The notes under the pieces: generated by a model | Database searches by the model: none | What the model was told of the DNA's origin: nothing | The model's input: the letters and a program-made list of their open reading frames with translations, nothing else | Shown here: in pieces, positions 12,143 through 24,757 of the stretch | Layout: every line of letters begins with the position of its first letter | Position numbering within the stretch: position 1 is the stretch's first letter | Origin: Catonia carolina | Taxonomy: Eukaryota; Arthropoda; Insecta; Hemiptera; Achilidae | Length of the DNA: 64,000 bases | Assembly: GCA_035578175.1 (NCBI GenBank) | Contig: JAQMRL010000008.1 | Span: 63,381,041-63,445,040 of the forward strand | Direction: 5' to 3' | Made by a program: the position numbers and the translations under genes

Positions 12143-12342
12143 AGCGTGAAAGAGTGATTTTACGTATTATTAAGCCAAACTCAGATTGATTTTCATTTTG
12201 CATCATTCAGTCATGAATAAAATAAGGTTACGTTTTTTAGGTTAGTTTTTTATTTATTTCTAATGTTTTATTACTAATGTTAGGTTATATTGTTCATTTT
12301 TGCATTGGCAAGAGAAAGTTGTGTAAGTGTATCACACTAGAT
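12143..12342 (+). repeat. Family A copy A4, 3' end only
   Basis: It holds GCGTGAAAGAGTGATTTTACG through GGCAAGAGAAAGTTGTGTAA and the terminal TCACACTAGA. Confidence 0.8.
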
Positions 12343-12964
12343 TTTTTTAATTATACGTATAAATATTTTGCAAAATCCAATAAAAAACTAAAAAGTCTCT
12401 AGCATTTTCTTGAATAATTAATCCCCGTAATATTGTGTCGGTAAACGGAGAAATATGATGAATTTTTAATTAAAAAAGTACATATTTCTGCTGAACTAAA
12501 TGTCGCAATAAGTACATAAAAATAGTAAGATTTTTTTTTAATTTACTATTTTTGGTTTTATTGTTTTATTAAATTTTTTTTAAAGCTGTAATTTTTGAAA
12601 ACTCGTTGAGGAATTTTTAGATTCACTGAATTCTTGTTGTGTGCATTTTTGGTCTAAACATAACTTTAAGTTGCAAATTTTAAAAACTGATTTTCAAAAA
12701 TTCTCCAGTACTTTCATTAGAAATATAATTTTTCAAAAAATGTTGTCAGCATACACGTATTAGCTTCTTAAACGGAACTTAGATATAACAAATATCAATT
12801 TTGTAAGCCTTGTATTTTTAGAAATTTCATGAACATTGGGTGCCAAATAATTTATAAATGCACTTGACATAAATTAAAATAGACGAGTTGACAGTTTCTT
12901 CCTGACTGATATGTTCAGTTTTTTAATATTTAGCTAGCCTCCTGGCCAGCCCACTCAGCTGGTA

Positions 12965-13408
12965 TAGACACTTTTTCCCTAAAATGTACATTAAGGCTTC
13001 TTTAAAAAAAAAACAAATTTTTACAACGAGATGATAGCCCCCAAGTATTTCAGCAGATATGGCACTTACCATATTTGTAAAGCATAAAAATGTAGTAAAT
13101 GAATCAATTTTTAAAAAATCATAGGAGCTGTTTTTGAGAAAATCACAAAAAATTTCGTGAATAAACTACTACTTCCGGTTTCTGAAAAAAATGTTTTATT
13201 TCAGATCCCGTTTTTTTTACGTAACTTAAGTTCTAAGTTTCAATTTCATACGATTTTCCGTTCATGAGATACCAGTTTACAAACACATCAATCGCTGAAA
13301 ACATGGTTTTTGGGTTCATGGGTCCTGAAAACGCGTATTTCCGGTGAAAACTCGACTTCGAAAATTGACATGAAACAAGTTCTCCCTTCCCTGTATTAAT
13401 GTAGGGGA
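12965..13408 (-). repeat. Family A copy A5, partial
   Basis: It runs from a CACTTTTTCCCTAAAATG segment to the ATGAAACAAGTTCTCCCTTCC end. The microsatellite has shrunk to ACAAACACA. Confidence 0.75.
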
Positions 13409-13624
13409 GGAAAAAATGAATACGCCCAAAAAGAATTTATAAAAGGTTAAGAGAAAAGATTGTATAAATGTTGCCTATTCGTTAGGCGATTATTACTAAA
13501 TAGAGTACATTGTCATTTTTATATTGTTTTTTATTTATTATTATATTAATTAATATTGTATCGTTGAATCAACTCAACATTTGTAATTATTGTGGGTTAT
13601 GATATAGACAGTGGGTTCTAATTT

Positions 13625-13712
13625 GTTGAAATTTCTGTACCCCCAGTTGGGAATTGAACCTAGGACTTTAACGTTGAAATTAAAACATTAACCACTATGC
13701 CACGGAGACAGT
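13625..13712 (-). mobile_element. SINE-B fragment
   Basis: Complement shows GTGGCATAGTGGTTAATG and the B-box GGTTCAATTCCC. Sequence beyond the tRNA-like part is eroded. Confidence 0.65.
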
Positions 13713-14566
13713 CATACATCATTTATTTATTTACATACCTAATTAAAGTTTTTATTGTTTCAACCCAGAAATTTCAATAGAATACTATTTATTTATTTTA
13801 TTTAAATAAACATTATTATAAATGACAATTTATAACGAACAACGAGTTACAATTTAATAAGTCCAGTTTAAATTGATTTGAATAAGAACTCATTTATCAA
13901 ACAAATTACAGGCGTTAAGTTGTAATCGTCTACACTGTGAGAAACAACCAAATGTTGTAAGATATTATCAAAGCAATTAATATGGATGTTTATAACTTGT
14001 GAAACATGAAGATTAGAACTATGTTCGACGAAGTACGCGTTCTAAACTCCCCTGACAATAAGTCTGATGCGGTACCTTTAATACATTGCAGTATAATAAA
14101 CACTTACCGTTATTAAATGGGTTTTCTTTATTTTCTCAGTTGTTATGATAAGTATTTGAAAGTTCAGACTATAATATGAAATCTGGGTGAGATATACTCA
14201 TTCTTATAAGTAACGAGGTATTGAAATTAATGAATCGTTAAATATGTGTAGAATAAAAGTTTTTTTTTTAATGTCGGTTAATAAAATTTTTATTTAACTT
14301 AATTTATTTATATCACTAAAAAAAGTAGTAAATAGTAATTTTGCTGTTTCATTTTATAAGTATAAATATTGTGGATTACATTGAAAAAAGTTTTATTGCT
14401 CAATAAAGAAATAATTTTTTAGTTAGTCATTTCTTTTCATTTATATAATTTTATGTAAGTTAGAGATGGCATAAAATTTTGAAATGTTTTTATGTGCTTA
14501 CTGAAAATTAATTATTCTAATATTTATTCCAATATTTTTATTAATTAAAACGTTATTCCGCCGGGT

Positions 14567-14665
14567 TGGTCTGGAGGTAAAGTCGTCGCTGTGAGTCAGT
14601 TGTTTAACAGCTGATTTTTGGAGATGAAGGTTCCTGGTTCAAATCCTAGTAAAGGTAGTTATTGT
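14567..14665 (+). mobile_element. SINE-A head fragment
   Basis: CGGGTTGGTCTGGAGGTAAA to CAAATCCTAGTAAAGG. Only the tRNA-like head is kept. Confidence 0.7.
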
Positions 14666-14909
14666 CCATTCAAAATAGCATGATAGTATTACTTAAATGT
14701 AATAAAAAACAGAGACAATTTTGTAATGTGCTCATGCGTCAGTGTTATCACTTAAGAGATTTTTCTTTGTGTTTACGTTTTCTGTAAGTGAATGAAATCG
14801 TTTTAAACGATAAATAATTAATGGAAAAGAAAAAATAATTAATTTTCCAGTAACACACGGAAAATAAAATTCAAATTTATTTATTAATTAATTGTTTTTT
14901 TATTATTAT

Positions 14910-15298
14910 TGTTTAGGTCAACAGCCGAAAGGCTGGTTTGAACCTCCAGAGGTTCTACTAAGTTAAAACGAGGATTGAGGTGGTTTACTATTGCCTTCCT
15001 CACTGAGTGGAAAAGTATGCTTATCAGCATGCCAGGCCCTCCGAAAAGCACCCACTTTCCACCCTGTAGATGATACTTTCACTTCATTCACCACAGGGTC
15101 TGCTATTTAGTGAAATTCATTACTCTCAGAGGAGATAACTCTGACTAGTGTCTTTTACACCTCTAACTCTTCTGTTCTTAAATAGTTCAGTCATGTAATT
15201 GGCTGATTACGTGATAAGAAACAGAACTATTTTTTAAAGCTTTGGAGCCAACAAATCGAGTCCAATTAATTTAACACTCCACCTGCCCATTATTGGGA
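14910..15298 (-). repeat. Family D copy D3
   Basis: Reverse orientation, from TTGTTTAGGTCAACAGCCG to CACCTGCCCATTATTGGG. Same peptide-like stretch, with a stop in it. Confidence 0.85.
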
Positions 15299-15359
15299 AA
15301 TTTTATTTTATTATTATTAATTAAAAATTAATTATTAAATAATAATTAATCACATCTTG

Positions 15360-15539
15360 AGAAATTTTTTTTATTTATTTAGAGTCGCATCAACAGCTTG
15401 GTCATTAGCGACTACGATGGATTATGTAACATTAACTTTAACGTTTGACACGTAAAAATTTCCAGACCCTGGCCGGGAATCGAACCCGGGACCGCCGCGT
15501 GGCATCCCAATGCGCTAACCACTACGCTACGGTGGTGGC
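15360..15539 (-). mobile_element. SINE-B, full length with 9-bp target duplication
   Basis: CACATCTTG occurs at 15351-15359 and 15540-15548. The minus strand starts GGCCACCACCGTAGCGTAGT, has A-box-like GTAGTGGTTAGCGC, B-box GGTTCGATTCC, body TTGATGCGACTCTAAATAAA and an A-rich tail. The tRNA-like head lacks a proper acceptor stem, so it is not a tRNA gene. Confidence 0.85.
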
Positions 15540-15774
15540 CACATCTTGTGTGTTGAATGCTTGGATTACTGAATGCAACAATAACAAATAACAGTAACAT
15601 AATTAATTCCATGTGATTTTTCAAAATTGCAAAGCAAAGATTTATATTATATTTTGTAAAAATAATAATTAAAAGGGAAATTTTACTTTAAAAAGGGATT
15701 TTTTATTTTAGAAAATTACCACCATTCAAAAACTTACTATCATGTTATTTCAAATAGACTGTACTTTTTTATGG

Positions 15775-15985
15775 TTATGAATACTAGACAGTGGTTATCA
15801 GTGTACTTTCATATTTCAGTTTCAATTAACCATAGTGCCTTAGGAATGGTCAGCATGAGTCTGTACAAGACTTCACCTCATTTACACGACACACAACATC
15901 ACCATCATTGAATTGGATCATAGGGTTGCTCATTGTTCTTAAATTGAACAGATTTTAACGTACACATATCAGGGATTTAAACAAA
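15775..15985 (+). mobile_element. SINE-A body fragment
   Basis: ATACTAGACAGTGGTTATCA to ACGTACACATATCAGGGA. The tRNA-like head is missing, as in a 5'-truncated retroposon. Confidence 0.7.
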
Positions 15986-16784
15986 TATTTATAAGATAAA
16001 ATTATTTTGTGAATTTTATTAATAATCTAACAAAGTTTCTTCCTTGTGACAATTCCACAGTGAATTATCTCTCCAAGCTATTTTTTCGCAATGTCATAAT
16101 ATCTGCTTATTATTATTTGTTAAACAGATAGTAGATTTTATTGTCAGTTAAAACAGTTGGTATAATCTAACACTGGATAACAAGACTGTACAATTTGACT
16201 AAATAATACGGTAAAATATTTACAGTTACAAAATTTTATTATTTAGGTACTAGACAATATAAATTCTTTATTTGAATAAATACATTTAAGTGAAAATATA
16301 AATCCCTTATTTTATTCAAGAAAAATGTTGTTACACAATTAACATTTATTAAAAATCTGAGCTGTTATTTTACGAAGAATAAATACCTAAATTATTATAG
16401 TGCAGTTTTAAAGAGAGAAAACTGATAATCCTGTTCTAAACTCTTTTAGTGTTTACTTTCTACCCAAGTTTTCCTCCTTTTTTTGTACGATAAAACCCTC
16501 GCAAAAATACTTACTTCTCTTTCTTGACACAGCGTGATCTGGATTTTTAATGTCCCATCAGATAGCGAGTAGGTAAAGAGAGCTTTTGAAATTGAGAAGG
16601 ATGGAAATTCCTCTAAGAAAATGATGTAAGAATCTATAAATAAACATGGTACACACTTTTAGGATTCTCAAAGAATTATTTGCTTTGCATATTTTAAAAT
16701 TACAATACATCTGCAGACTAGTTTAAAAGTTAATGTAGTTTTAGTTAAATATTTTATATATTTTTCTAAGTTCATTTTTAATTT

Positions 16785-17826
16785 ATCTTGCCCTATATGA
16801 AAAAAGTGTTGTTTTCATGTCGATTTTTCGAAATCGAGTTTTCACCTGAAATATAAGTTTTTACACATCGTGAACACACATATTTTTAGCGATTGGTCTG
16901 TGTGTGTAAACCAAGTAGCTCAAGAATGGAATATCGTACAAAAAACTTAGAATTTAGGTTAGGTATACTAGAGGTCCTGATACGAACATTTTCATCAAAA
17001 TCGGTCCACCAGAATTTTTTGTTCAATTTTTTACTTTTTTGAAATTTTCACAAAACCGGCTCTTACGACTTTTTTAAAAATCCCCTCATCTGCCATATTT
17101 TTTAAGCTCTACAAAATAGGGTAAGCAACGTGTCCGCTGAAATTCTTGTGGCTTAGCTCTCGTGGTAAATTTTTTTTTAAGATTGCGGTCTTAATATGCA
17201 TTTCAGAGAAAAAGTGTATGAAATTATAGTTGTAGGAAATTAAAAAACGTACAACTTTTATTTCAAACATTGTTTCTACAACGCTCAAAAAAATATAACT
17301 AAAAAATATCAGAAAAAAGATAATATATCAAACGAAATCTGTAAATCAAAGTTAATCTATCATCACCTAGAAAAAACTAAATAATTTATATTATTTAAAA
17401 TAACTAACTCTAAAATAAACTGCTTAGAATAATATACTGTAAAAAGGAACACCACATAGACAGCTCAGGTTAGCGACAATTATATCGGTTTTCTGTAATT
17501 TGTCCAAAAATCGGTAAAAATAGGATTTTTTAAGATTGCGACCTTAATATGCACGATACGACAAACGTGTATGTTATAGAAAAATAACAAAATCTACTAT
17601 TTTTATTTCAAACATTATTTCTACGGAGCCTAGTTTGGCGTCAATTAATGTTTGTTCCATATTTTTTATTCCAACAAAGGTTGAATTTCATTCTGCGTCA
17701 TTCACTCATGATTAAAATTAGATTATATGTTTTATTTTGCATTGTTTACTCATGATTAAACATAGTTTACATTGATTATTATTTACACTCTCAAGAGAAA
17801 CTCGTGTGGGTGTTTCACGCAAGATT
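16785..17826 (+). repeat. Family A copy A6
   Basis: It starts TTGCCCTATATGAAAAAAGTG and ends CTCGTGTGGGTGTTTCACGC. The TG core is only TGTGTGTG, and a stretch near 17290-17470 does not match other copies. Confidence 0.8.
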
Positions 17827-18298
17827 TTTATATCCTTAAAAAATACGTTAAAGAAACACCAATTTACAATTTTTGTTAATTTAAAAATGGCTGGAATTTA
17901 ACTATTATGGATCAGAAATGTTATAAATAACCGGTTTTAAAAAATCTAAAGAAACCCCAAAAAGATAAATTAAAGAATAAGCTTTTCATCATTATCATCA
18001 TCAACGATACGGATTAGGCTTCCTAGTATCTCCATTTTTGAACTTTGTAATCTGCTGCTACATTGTTTAAAAAGTTGAGTTGTCCATCTCTTCCAAGGCC
18101 AACCAATACCGTGTTGTATGGTTGGCTTGCACTGTTTTAAAACAATTACTGTTGACTACTGAAAATCGTATTAATAAAAAAAAGTTGTTTTCTCAAAAAA
18201 AATCCTACACATTAACATTTTTAGCGTTTGCCTGTTGTTTCTATCGGAAACCACAAATTTTTGATAACCAATATTATTTGTTTGCTATTTTTACTTTC

Positions 18299-18340
18299 TT
18301 TTGCCTACATGAATATATAGGAAGGAAAGTATTGTTGTCA
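18299..18340 (+). repeat. Family A fragment A12
   Basis: Only the 5' end is present (ACTTTCTTTTGCCTACATG through GGAAGGAAAGTATTGTT). It joins directly to an inverted SINE-A head. Confidence 0.7.
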
Positions 18341-18344
18341 AATC

Positions 18345-18430
18345 CATATAAAAGAAACCTTTACTAGGATTTAAACAGGAACCTTCGTCTCCGAAAATCA
18401 GCTGTTAACAAATCTCTTAAACCCCTTATT
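18345..18430 (-). mobile_element. SINE-A head fragment, reverse
   Basis: Complement of the head: CCTTTACTAGGATTTAAACA, GAACCTTCGTCTCCGAAAAT, CAGCTGTTAAC. Fused to family A fragment A12. Confidence 0.65.
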
Positions 18431-18897
18431 TTACAACTGCTCCAGAATTTTACCTGGAGAGTTCAAGTAAAGTCATGAAAAATGTTTCGTCAGAATAGTA
18501 AGCTTTATAACTTTCAAAATACATAATTTATAATAATAAAATATTTACTTTAATCACAATCTTATAGAATTTTCTGGAATTAAATTGTGAGATACATCCA
18601 GTACTTCAAAAAAAACTTATTCGAACGTTTACAATGAATATTTCTGCAGTGACTCCTACAAATTCCATGGAATATCAAAACGCTTAATAAATATTTATTT
18701 TCACAAGCTCTAATGAAGACACCCAACAGACTTATTTTTAATTACACAAGAAAAACTTAAAAAACCATCAACTCAGACATAAAATTTCCCTAGAGGAAAC
18801 TACAATAACCCGAGCATCATTATACCGTTAAGTGTCTACTGGGTTGTTTCTTCAATAGTGGCATCATTCATCAATAATACAGATGCTCATTATTTTC

Positions 18898-18932
18898 AGA
18901 AAATGTAACATGTAAAAGATGTTACATTTTCT
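18898..18932. repeat. Hairpin, 14-bp perfect arms, 7-base loop
   Basis: AGAAAATGTAACAT, loop GTAAAAG, ATGTTACATTTTCT. No gene context. Confidence 0.9.
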
Positions 18933-19075
18933 AAATTAAATAAATAATAAATAAATTGTCATATAAGATAACATTTATTGACTTCATGGTTACGTAAATA
19001 TAATCCATTTTTATGCACGTTAGAAATTCAGGGTAAAGAAGCTAACTTAAAGTTATGTTACTGTACGGTAAAAAT

Positions 19076-20227
19076 CAGGTGTGAAACACTTACACAACTT
19101 TCTCTTACCAATGTAAATAATTAATAATATAACTTAACATTAGTAATAAAACATTAGAAATAAACAAAAAACTAACCTCAAACGACATAATCTTATTTTA
19201 ATCATTAGTGAAATACTTTTTTTTTTTTTTTTTTTTTTTAAATCCCTAATATGAGTACGTTGCAATCTGTTCAATTCAGAACAATAAGCAACCCCATGAC
19301 CCAATGAGATGAGGATGATATGTATGACGTGGAAATGAGGTGTAGTCTTGTACAGACTCAGGTCGACCATCCCTGAGAGAGTATGGTTAATTAAACCCCA
19401 ACCATCAAAGTACACCGGTAGCCACTGTCTAGCATTCAAATCCGTATAAAAGTAACTACCTTTACTAGGATTTGAACCAGGAACCTTCGTCTCCGAAAAT
19501 CAGCTGTTAAACAGCTGATTTTGGCGACGACTTTACCTCTAGACCAACCCGGTGGGTAGTGAAATACTTAAAAGTGAAAATCAACCTCAGTTTAACTTAA
19601 AAATACGGAAAAATCACTCTTTCACGCTAAACTGGGCTCTGTAAAGAAAAATGCTCGAAATAAAAATTGTAGATCTTTTAATTTCCTATAAATTTTATTA
19701 TACTTTTTTGTCGTAAAATGCATACTAAGGCCGAAATCTTAAACAAATCGATTTTCACACGATTTCGTGGGAAAAACAGAAAATCGCTAATTACCGCTAA
19801 ACTAAGCGTTATACGTAACAATGTTTGAAATAAAAGTTGTAGGATTTTAAATTATCTACAACTTTTATTACCTGTATAAATTTTTGCGCTGAAATTCATA
19901 TTAAAGCCGTAATCTTAAAAAACAATTTTTTACGTGAAAACGGCCTCACCAAGAATTTCAACAAACATGGGGCCTACCCTATCTTGTAGAGCATAAAAAA
20001 TTTAGTAAACCAAGCGATTTTTAAAAAAATCGTTGGACTAGTTTTTGAGAATATCGCAAAAAAGTGAAAAATGACACGAATAAACTACTACTTCCGGTTG
20101 ACCGATTTTAATGAAAATGTTAGTGTCGGGTCCCGGTAGTGGTGTCTAACTTAAGTTTCAAGTTCAAGTTTGTACGATGTTCCGTTCTTGTATTGTGCGT
20201 GTGTGTTTCTGTTCACAAACACACACG

Positions 20228-20264
<37 letters not shown>

Positions 20265-20412
20265 CAACACAGACCAACCGCTTAAAACATGTTTTTTTGG
20301 ATTCAGGGGTTCTGGAAACGTGTAGATCCGGTGAAACTTGATTTCAAAAAATCGATATGAAAACAATATTTTTCTTCCTATATACGAATTCATCATATAG
20401 GCAAGAGAAAGT
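19076..20412 (-). repeat. Family A copy A7, split by a SINE
   Basis: It starts CAGGTGTGAAACACTTACAC and ends GGCAAGAGAAAGTA. GTAAAAA lies at both edges and may be a target duplication. SINE-A interrupts it at 19219-19556. CA core at 20201-20268. Confidence 0.85.
19219..19556 (-). mobile_element. SINE-A, full length with 13-bp target duplication
   Basis: TAGTGAAATACTT occurs exactly at 19206-19218 and 19557-19569. The element begins (minus strand) CCCACCGGGTTGGTCTAGAG, includes the A-box-like GGTCTAGAGG and B-box-like GGTTCAAATCC, and ends in a run of about 20 A (T on the plus strand). It splits family A copy A7. This is the best full copy of the family. Confidence 0.9.
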
Positions 20413-20818
20413 AAAAAGAGATTTGTTTTTGGCTTCAGTTGAACAGGAATATCCAGCAATATTTGGTTATACATGTTTAATATGTAGGCCTATACATAAT
20501 ATTTACTAGCATGCCCTGCGCGGCTTCACACGCGAAACATGTATAGGGCCTAATCAATTATTTTTTTAATAAATATATAACAGAAATTATGTAGCTGCTA
20601 GATCGACTGTATACTCCAACGTACGTACACACACACAAAACGTTTTGATAAACTACTCCGAGTACGTCTTTTACTAGCCTTTATACATATGTAAAAATTA
20701 TTATACTGTCTTCAACAATATTACATACACACGCACAAAACGACATTTTAATAATTTCCCCCGCGTACGTCTCTCACCTTCATCAAACCCTTTCATCTAC
20801 TTCAACAGCAATATGTAC

Positions 20819-20819
20819 T

Positions 20820-20865
<46 letters not shown>

Positions 20866-20875
20866 CACACACATA
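20819..20875. repeat. CA microsatellite inside Helitron
   Basis: A CA tract interrupted by one ACAAACA. It lies within the Helitron and is unrelated to family A. Confidence 0.9.
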
Positions 20876-21050
20876 CATATTTATGAAAATCTTCATTAGG
20901 ACCCTTAGGGTTATAATTTTTGTAATTTTTTTTGACACTTTTAATTGAAATTTAGTATCTGTTATTAAATTAATATAATAATTTCTGAATTTGAAGCTAA
21001 TGTATCAAAACTTGATTTACTTGAAGGAGCGTGCAGTCATCACCACAGTC

Positions 21051-21326
21051 CTACAGTTGGCCCAAAAGGTCTCTTGGCCAGAGGCGCTTCAAACGTCTGC
21101 GCTGAGTACCCGGTATCGCCCTAGTGTACATGTTTTGTATGAGAGGATTGTCATGTAATCAAATTTTTCATGCATCGTCTTGTATAGTTGTTTTGCGACA
21201 TCAATTACGTATGGGATTTGTAAGTCTTTGTGCAACATCGAGTTTGTGATGTAAAAGGGGCATTGTGTTATCGTTCGTAGAATCTTGTTCTGAATCGCTT
21301 GTATACGTTTCGTGTGTGACGGTTTT
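21051..21326 (-). pseudogene. Jockey-like reverse-transcriptase C-terminus inside a Helitron
   Basis: The minus strand is open for about 75 codons: KRIQAIQNKILRTITQCPFY, ITNSMLHKDLQIPYV, then one frame change leading to RRLKRLWPRDLLGQL and a TAG at 21051-21053. This is the C-terminal end of a jockey-clade RT polyprotein, including its natural stop. The intact reading through most of it suggests recent capture or insertion. No ATG lies in it. Confidence 0.75.
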
Positions 21327-21462
21327 TGAAAATTTAAAAATAAAATGTTGCTGTAAACATAAATACGAATACGCGTTCAAAATTTAATGAAAATCCGTTC
21401 AGTAGTTTTGAAAATTAGCCTGCACAAAAAAACACGCTTTGTCTTTATAATATTAGTATAGA

Positions 21463-22689
21463 TATCAGTTGATCACCAAAATAAGTTCAGTAGCTAGCCT
21501 AACCGGTGTAACGGTGTACCGGTTTAACTTAACAACTGACCGATTTTCTTCCAGCTGATCACTTGGACTTGCGCAAAGACCAAAAATTATTTTTAATGTA
21601 CGTACCTATTTTTATTTTTATTTTAACGCGTTTTCTTTTATACTTTTATTCAATGATAATGATGATAAATCACTAGGAATATATGGTCGCAACGCACACT
21701 TATACAACTAAAATAAATTTATTTTACACTTTAAAAGAATATTAAGAGCTTTAGGAAATAATTTTTCAAACAACTTGTGTTTATTACTATACAGTACAAG
21801 AATAAATAAATTACAAAGTTCATAACAAAAAATAAAATAAAATCATAAAAGGTTGACTAATAAAAAGGTTTGTTAATCTTCCCTGTAATAAAATCAACAC
21901 TGAAGCAAATGCCGTTTATGTGCAACCCTTATAAATGTAGCATAGTGAAAAACCAGACAGCAAGTTTCCTCCTTCAACTTTTTCATTGAATTATTGCTAA
22001 CAAGTTTACGAGCTCGGTGAAACATTCCTAAACTATTCTCCATTTATCAAACTGATGCATTTTTGCGTCGAATATTAATTTACTTTCTAACAAATTTTAT
22101 TTTTATTATAATTTATTCAAAACAATAAAAGAAATTATTGTTATCTTGTAAAAGTTTTTCAAAAATGTTTATTGAGTTTTCATAAATCTTCAGACTTAAT
22201 AATCCCTGAAAATTATATTTTAAAATCCAACTACGTCTCAATAAATTAGTTTTCATATAATTTGGGGATTGTGAACTTATTCCAACTTCAAGATTACTGT
22301 ACACAGTTAAAAAATTGAAGAATTAATATTGTTTTAAAAAATTACCAACAATTTTAGTGAAAGTTTCTAATTAACTAGACTTTTTTTATAAACAGTAAAT
22401 TAAGTAATCTCAGAAAAATTGAGGACGGCTTTTCTTCTCTCGCTAAAATCGGTTCGTTTAAACTAACAATCTCAAAATTTAATTTCGACATTTTATTCAA
22501 CATTGTCTAATATTCTACAAACAAACAAATAAATGTCCTTATTCATCATCTGCAAATAAAACCTGACAATCAGAAAATTATGTTATACCACGTTCACACG
22601 TAATTATACCAAACCGATCTTAATGCCGATGCTTTCGCTTTTCTTCTTTAATTAATAGATGAATCATTGGTTACAATTTTAAAAAATTG
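21463..22689. other. AT-rich, no gene seen
   Basis: An imperfect CCGGTGTAACGG/CCGGTTTAAC pair lies near 21510. No ORF or known repeat. Confidence 0.6.
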
Positions 22690-23042
22690 TCATCTATCAT
22701 TTTCTTTTATTCGTCCGTTTGTCAAACCCAGATATCAGAAATTACAAGAGATAGCAACAAATACTTTTCGGATTCGTAATTATACAAAAATTATAGGGCT
22801 CAATTGGGTTTGACATTCCGGTTTTGACCGGAAGTGACCCAAAACAGGAAGTCAAGAAATCAAAGTTGGAATTTGAAAACAAAAATAGTGTTATTCGATT
22901 TCTCTTAAAGAGTAGATACAGAAACCATTGGGTTTGAAGTTCCAGTTTCAACCGAAAGTGGACCAAAACCGGAAATCAATAACTCAAAGAAACTCAAAAA
23001 ACTACAAGAGATAGCAAAAAACGCTTTTTGGATTCGTAATCT
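22690..23042 (+). repeat. Family C repeat, left part
   Basis: It contains the family C phrases AGAGATAGCAAAAAACGC, TTGGGTTTGAAGTTCC, CCAAAACCGGAAATCAA and AACAAAAATAGTGT, each occurring about every 140 bases, so the family is itself a degenerate tandem array. It continues after the LTR-like element at 24758. Confidence 0.8.
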
Positions 23043-24757
23043 TGTAACCCCTTTTGTTCGAGCGAAACCAAAACGCCACGAAACAAAATTGGCACGGGGA
23101 ACAAATAAACTCCAACAGGAGAGACTGCGGTGATGTGATGTTAAAATAAATCGAGAAAAATAAAATAGTAAAAATATTTAATAAAATGTTGAATAAAATG
23201 AAATACTTAAAGAATTACAGTTACAATTAAATTATTATTATTTAACGGAGAAAGTTACACAAGCGCAAAAAATGATCTTAAAAACATAAATAGCCAAAAT
23301 TTAAGAAAAGACAAAACTCCTCAAAAAAAATATAAATATATATATATTACTTAATACTGGATCCAGAGAAAAAAGTAATTTCATTAAAGAAGGTTGATAA
23401 TTAATAATAAATTTTATTATAAAAATGAAACAATAGATTGAATATTTAAATTGAATAGGCCTTTTAAAATAACCAATAGATAAAGTTAAAATAATTTAAT
23501 TTTATAAGCAATCATAATTAATTTGGCTTTAAGACGAAAATACAGATAATAAAATAAATTATTATTTTATTTAATAAGAATTGATTTTTTTTATATTTAA
23601 CAAAGCCAGTTAGATAAAAACCAAATACAAAATTTCAAAATTACAGAACATAATTTTAATAAATAAGGTTTTATCCAAAAAAATTTATGTAGAAAAGATT
23701 AAAAGGTAAAAGTATGGAAACAGATTAACTCCACACTATACTATGCTTAGCAGCATACTTAAATAGAATTAAGTAAAAAACTCATTAACACAAGTTATAA
23801 ATTAAAGATGAGATTTTGTTTTATTTGCAAAATATAATTTTATATAACGAATGCTTCTAGATGGATATTTTAGAGAAAGGTCGAATCATATCGCCGACAA
23901 GAAGTTTTCGGGTTACGAAATGCAAATTCATAGCGGATACCAATTGCTCCAAACAGGATTACATTAATTTTCGAACAAATTAGCATTTGTCCGGACTTGA
24001 AATAGGATCCATCCCAAACAGATTTAAATCATTCCCAAACTGGGTGAAAGCTGCCCCACACTGGGAGAAAGCTGCCCCACACTGGGTGAAAACTGCCCCA
24101 CACTGGGTCCCTGCAAAGAGCAGAAAAACCAGGACTTAGAAAAAAGAGGGCTACCCCAAAAACACAAAAATAAAAAGGTAGCTAAATCCCATAGGCTCAA
24201 CTAGAAAAGTTCGCTTTAAGAAAAGCATTAAAAAAAATATTTTAATAAAATTTAAAATACCCAAAGGGTTTACAAAATTTACAAAATTTAAATTTAACAT
24301 TTTCGGCGTTTTGGGGTTTAACTACAAAAATAAAAAGAGAAGAACTTACCGATACACGGGAAGGCAAAATGGTCAAGACATGCAGCAACATAACGCACCC
24401 CGAAAAGACATAAAATTCATTACGGCACCAATACCAAAAACACGTCCGGCGACATGACCATTTGCAGAAAGAAGAACGAGATACGCAAAATTACATAAAA
24501 GGAAAACTCGGGCCTGACGTCACGGGTCCCCTCCAACAGGGTAATCATGAAAGAAAACATGATAGAACCAAAAGGAGAACCGAGACGGCAGATAAATCAG
24601 ATGACAGCGACGGTAATACAGAAGCCTAGAAGAGCAAATCAATTAAGAGATAACTAATTAACGTCGACAGAGCAGATAACGAAAATTAATACAATTAGAA
24701 CAATGCAAGGAAAAATTTATTTAAAATAAATTGTAACATTGAAAAATAAATGTTACA
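23043..24757. mobile_element. LTR-like element (solo LTR or short LTR retroelement), 1,715 bp
   Basis: It begins TGTAACCCC and ends TGTTACA, with ATCT directly repeated on both sides (23039-23042 and 24758-24761). Removing it restores family C text (GTAATCTACACAAAAAGC), seen uninterrupted in the copy near 34280. TG..CA ends with a 4-bp duplication fit a solo LTR of the gypsy type; I see no internal second LTR and no gag or pol. It contains a 21-bp minisatellite. Confidence 0.65.
24040..24110. repeat. 21-bp minisatellite, 3.4 units
   Basis: Unit CTGGGTGAAAGCTGCCCCACA occurs at 24040, 24061 and 24082 with single-base differences, followed by a partial fourth. It lies inside the LTR-like element. 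Confidence 0.9.

Larger units (their letters stand above)
20506..21462 (-). mobile_element. Non-autonomous Helitron carrying a jockey RT tail
   Basis: On the minus strand it starts TCTATACTAATATTATAAAG at 21462 and ends in a GC-rich stretch plus CTAG at 20506-20509, inserted between A and T. Inside are a CA microsatellite (20819-20875) and a LINE coding tail in the same orientation. It sits just beyond the end of a family A copy. Confidence 0.82.

Noticed and set aside
15460..15539. tRNA gene on the minus strand
   Set aside because: Good A- and B-box-like motifs are present, but the acceptor stem does not pair, and the segment is the head of a SINE with poly-A tail and target duplication. 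The same applies to 25218, 25735, 26368, 42760, 43740, 54090 and 62898.
18080..18367. 95-codon ORF
   Set aside because: Runs across the joint of family A fragment A12 and an inverted SINE-A head, so it is a chance frame.
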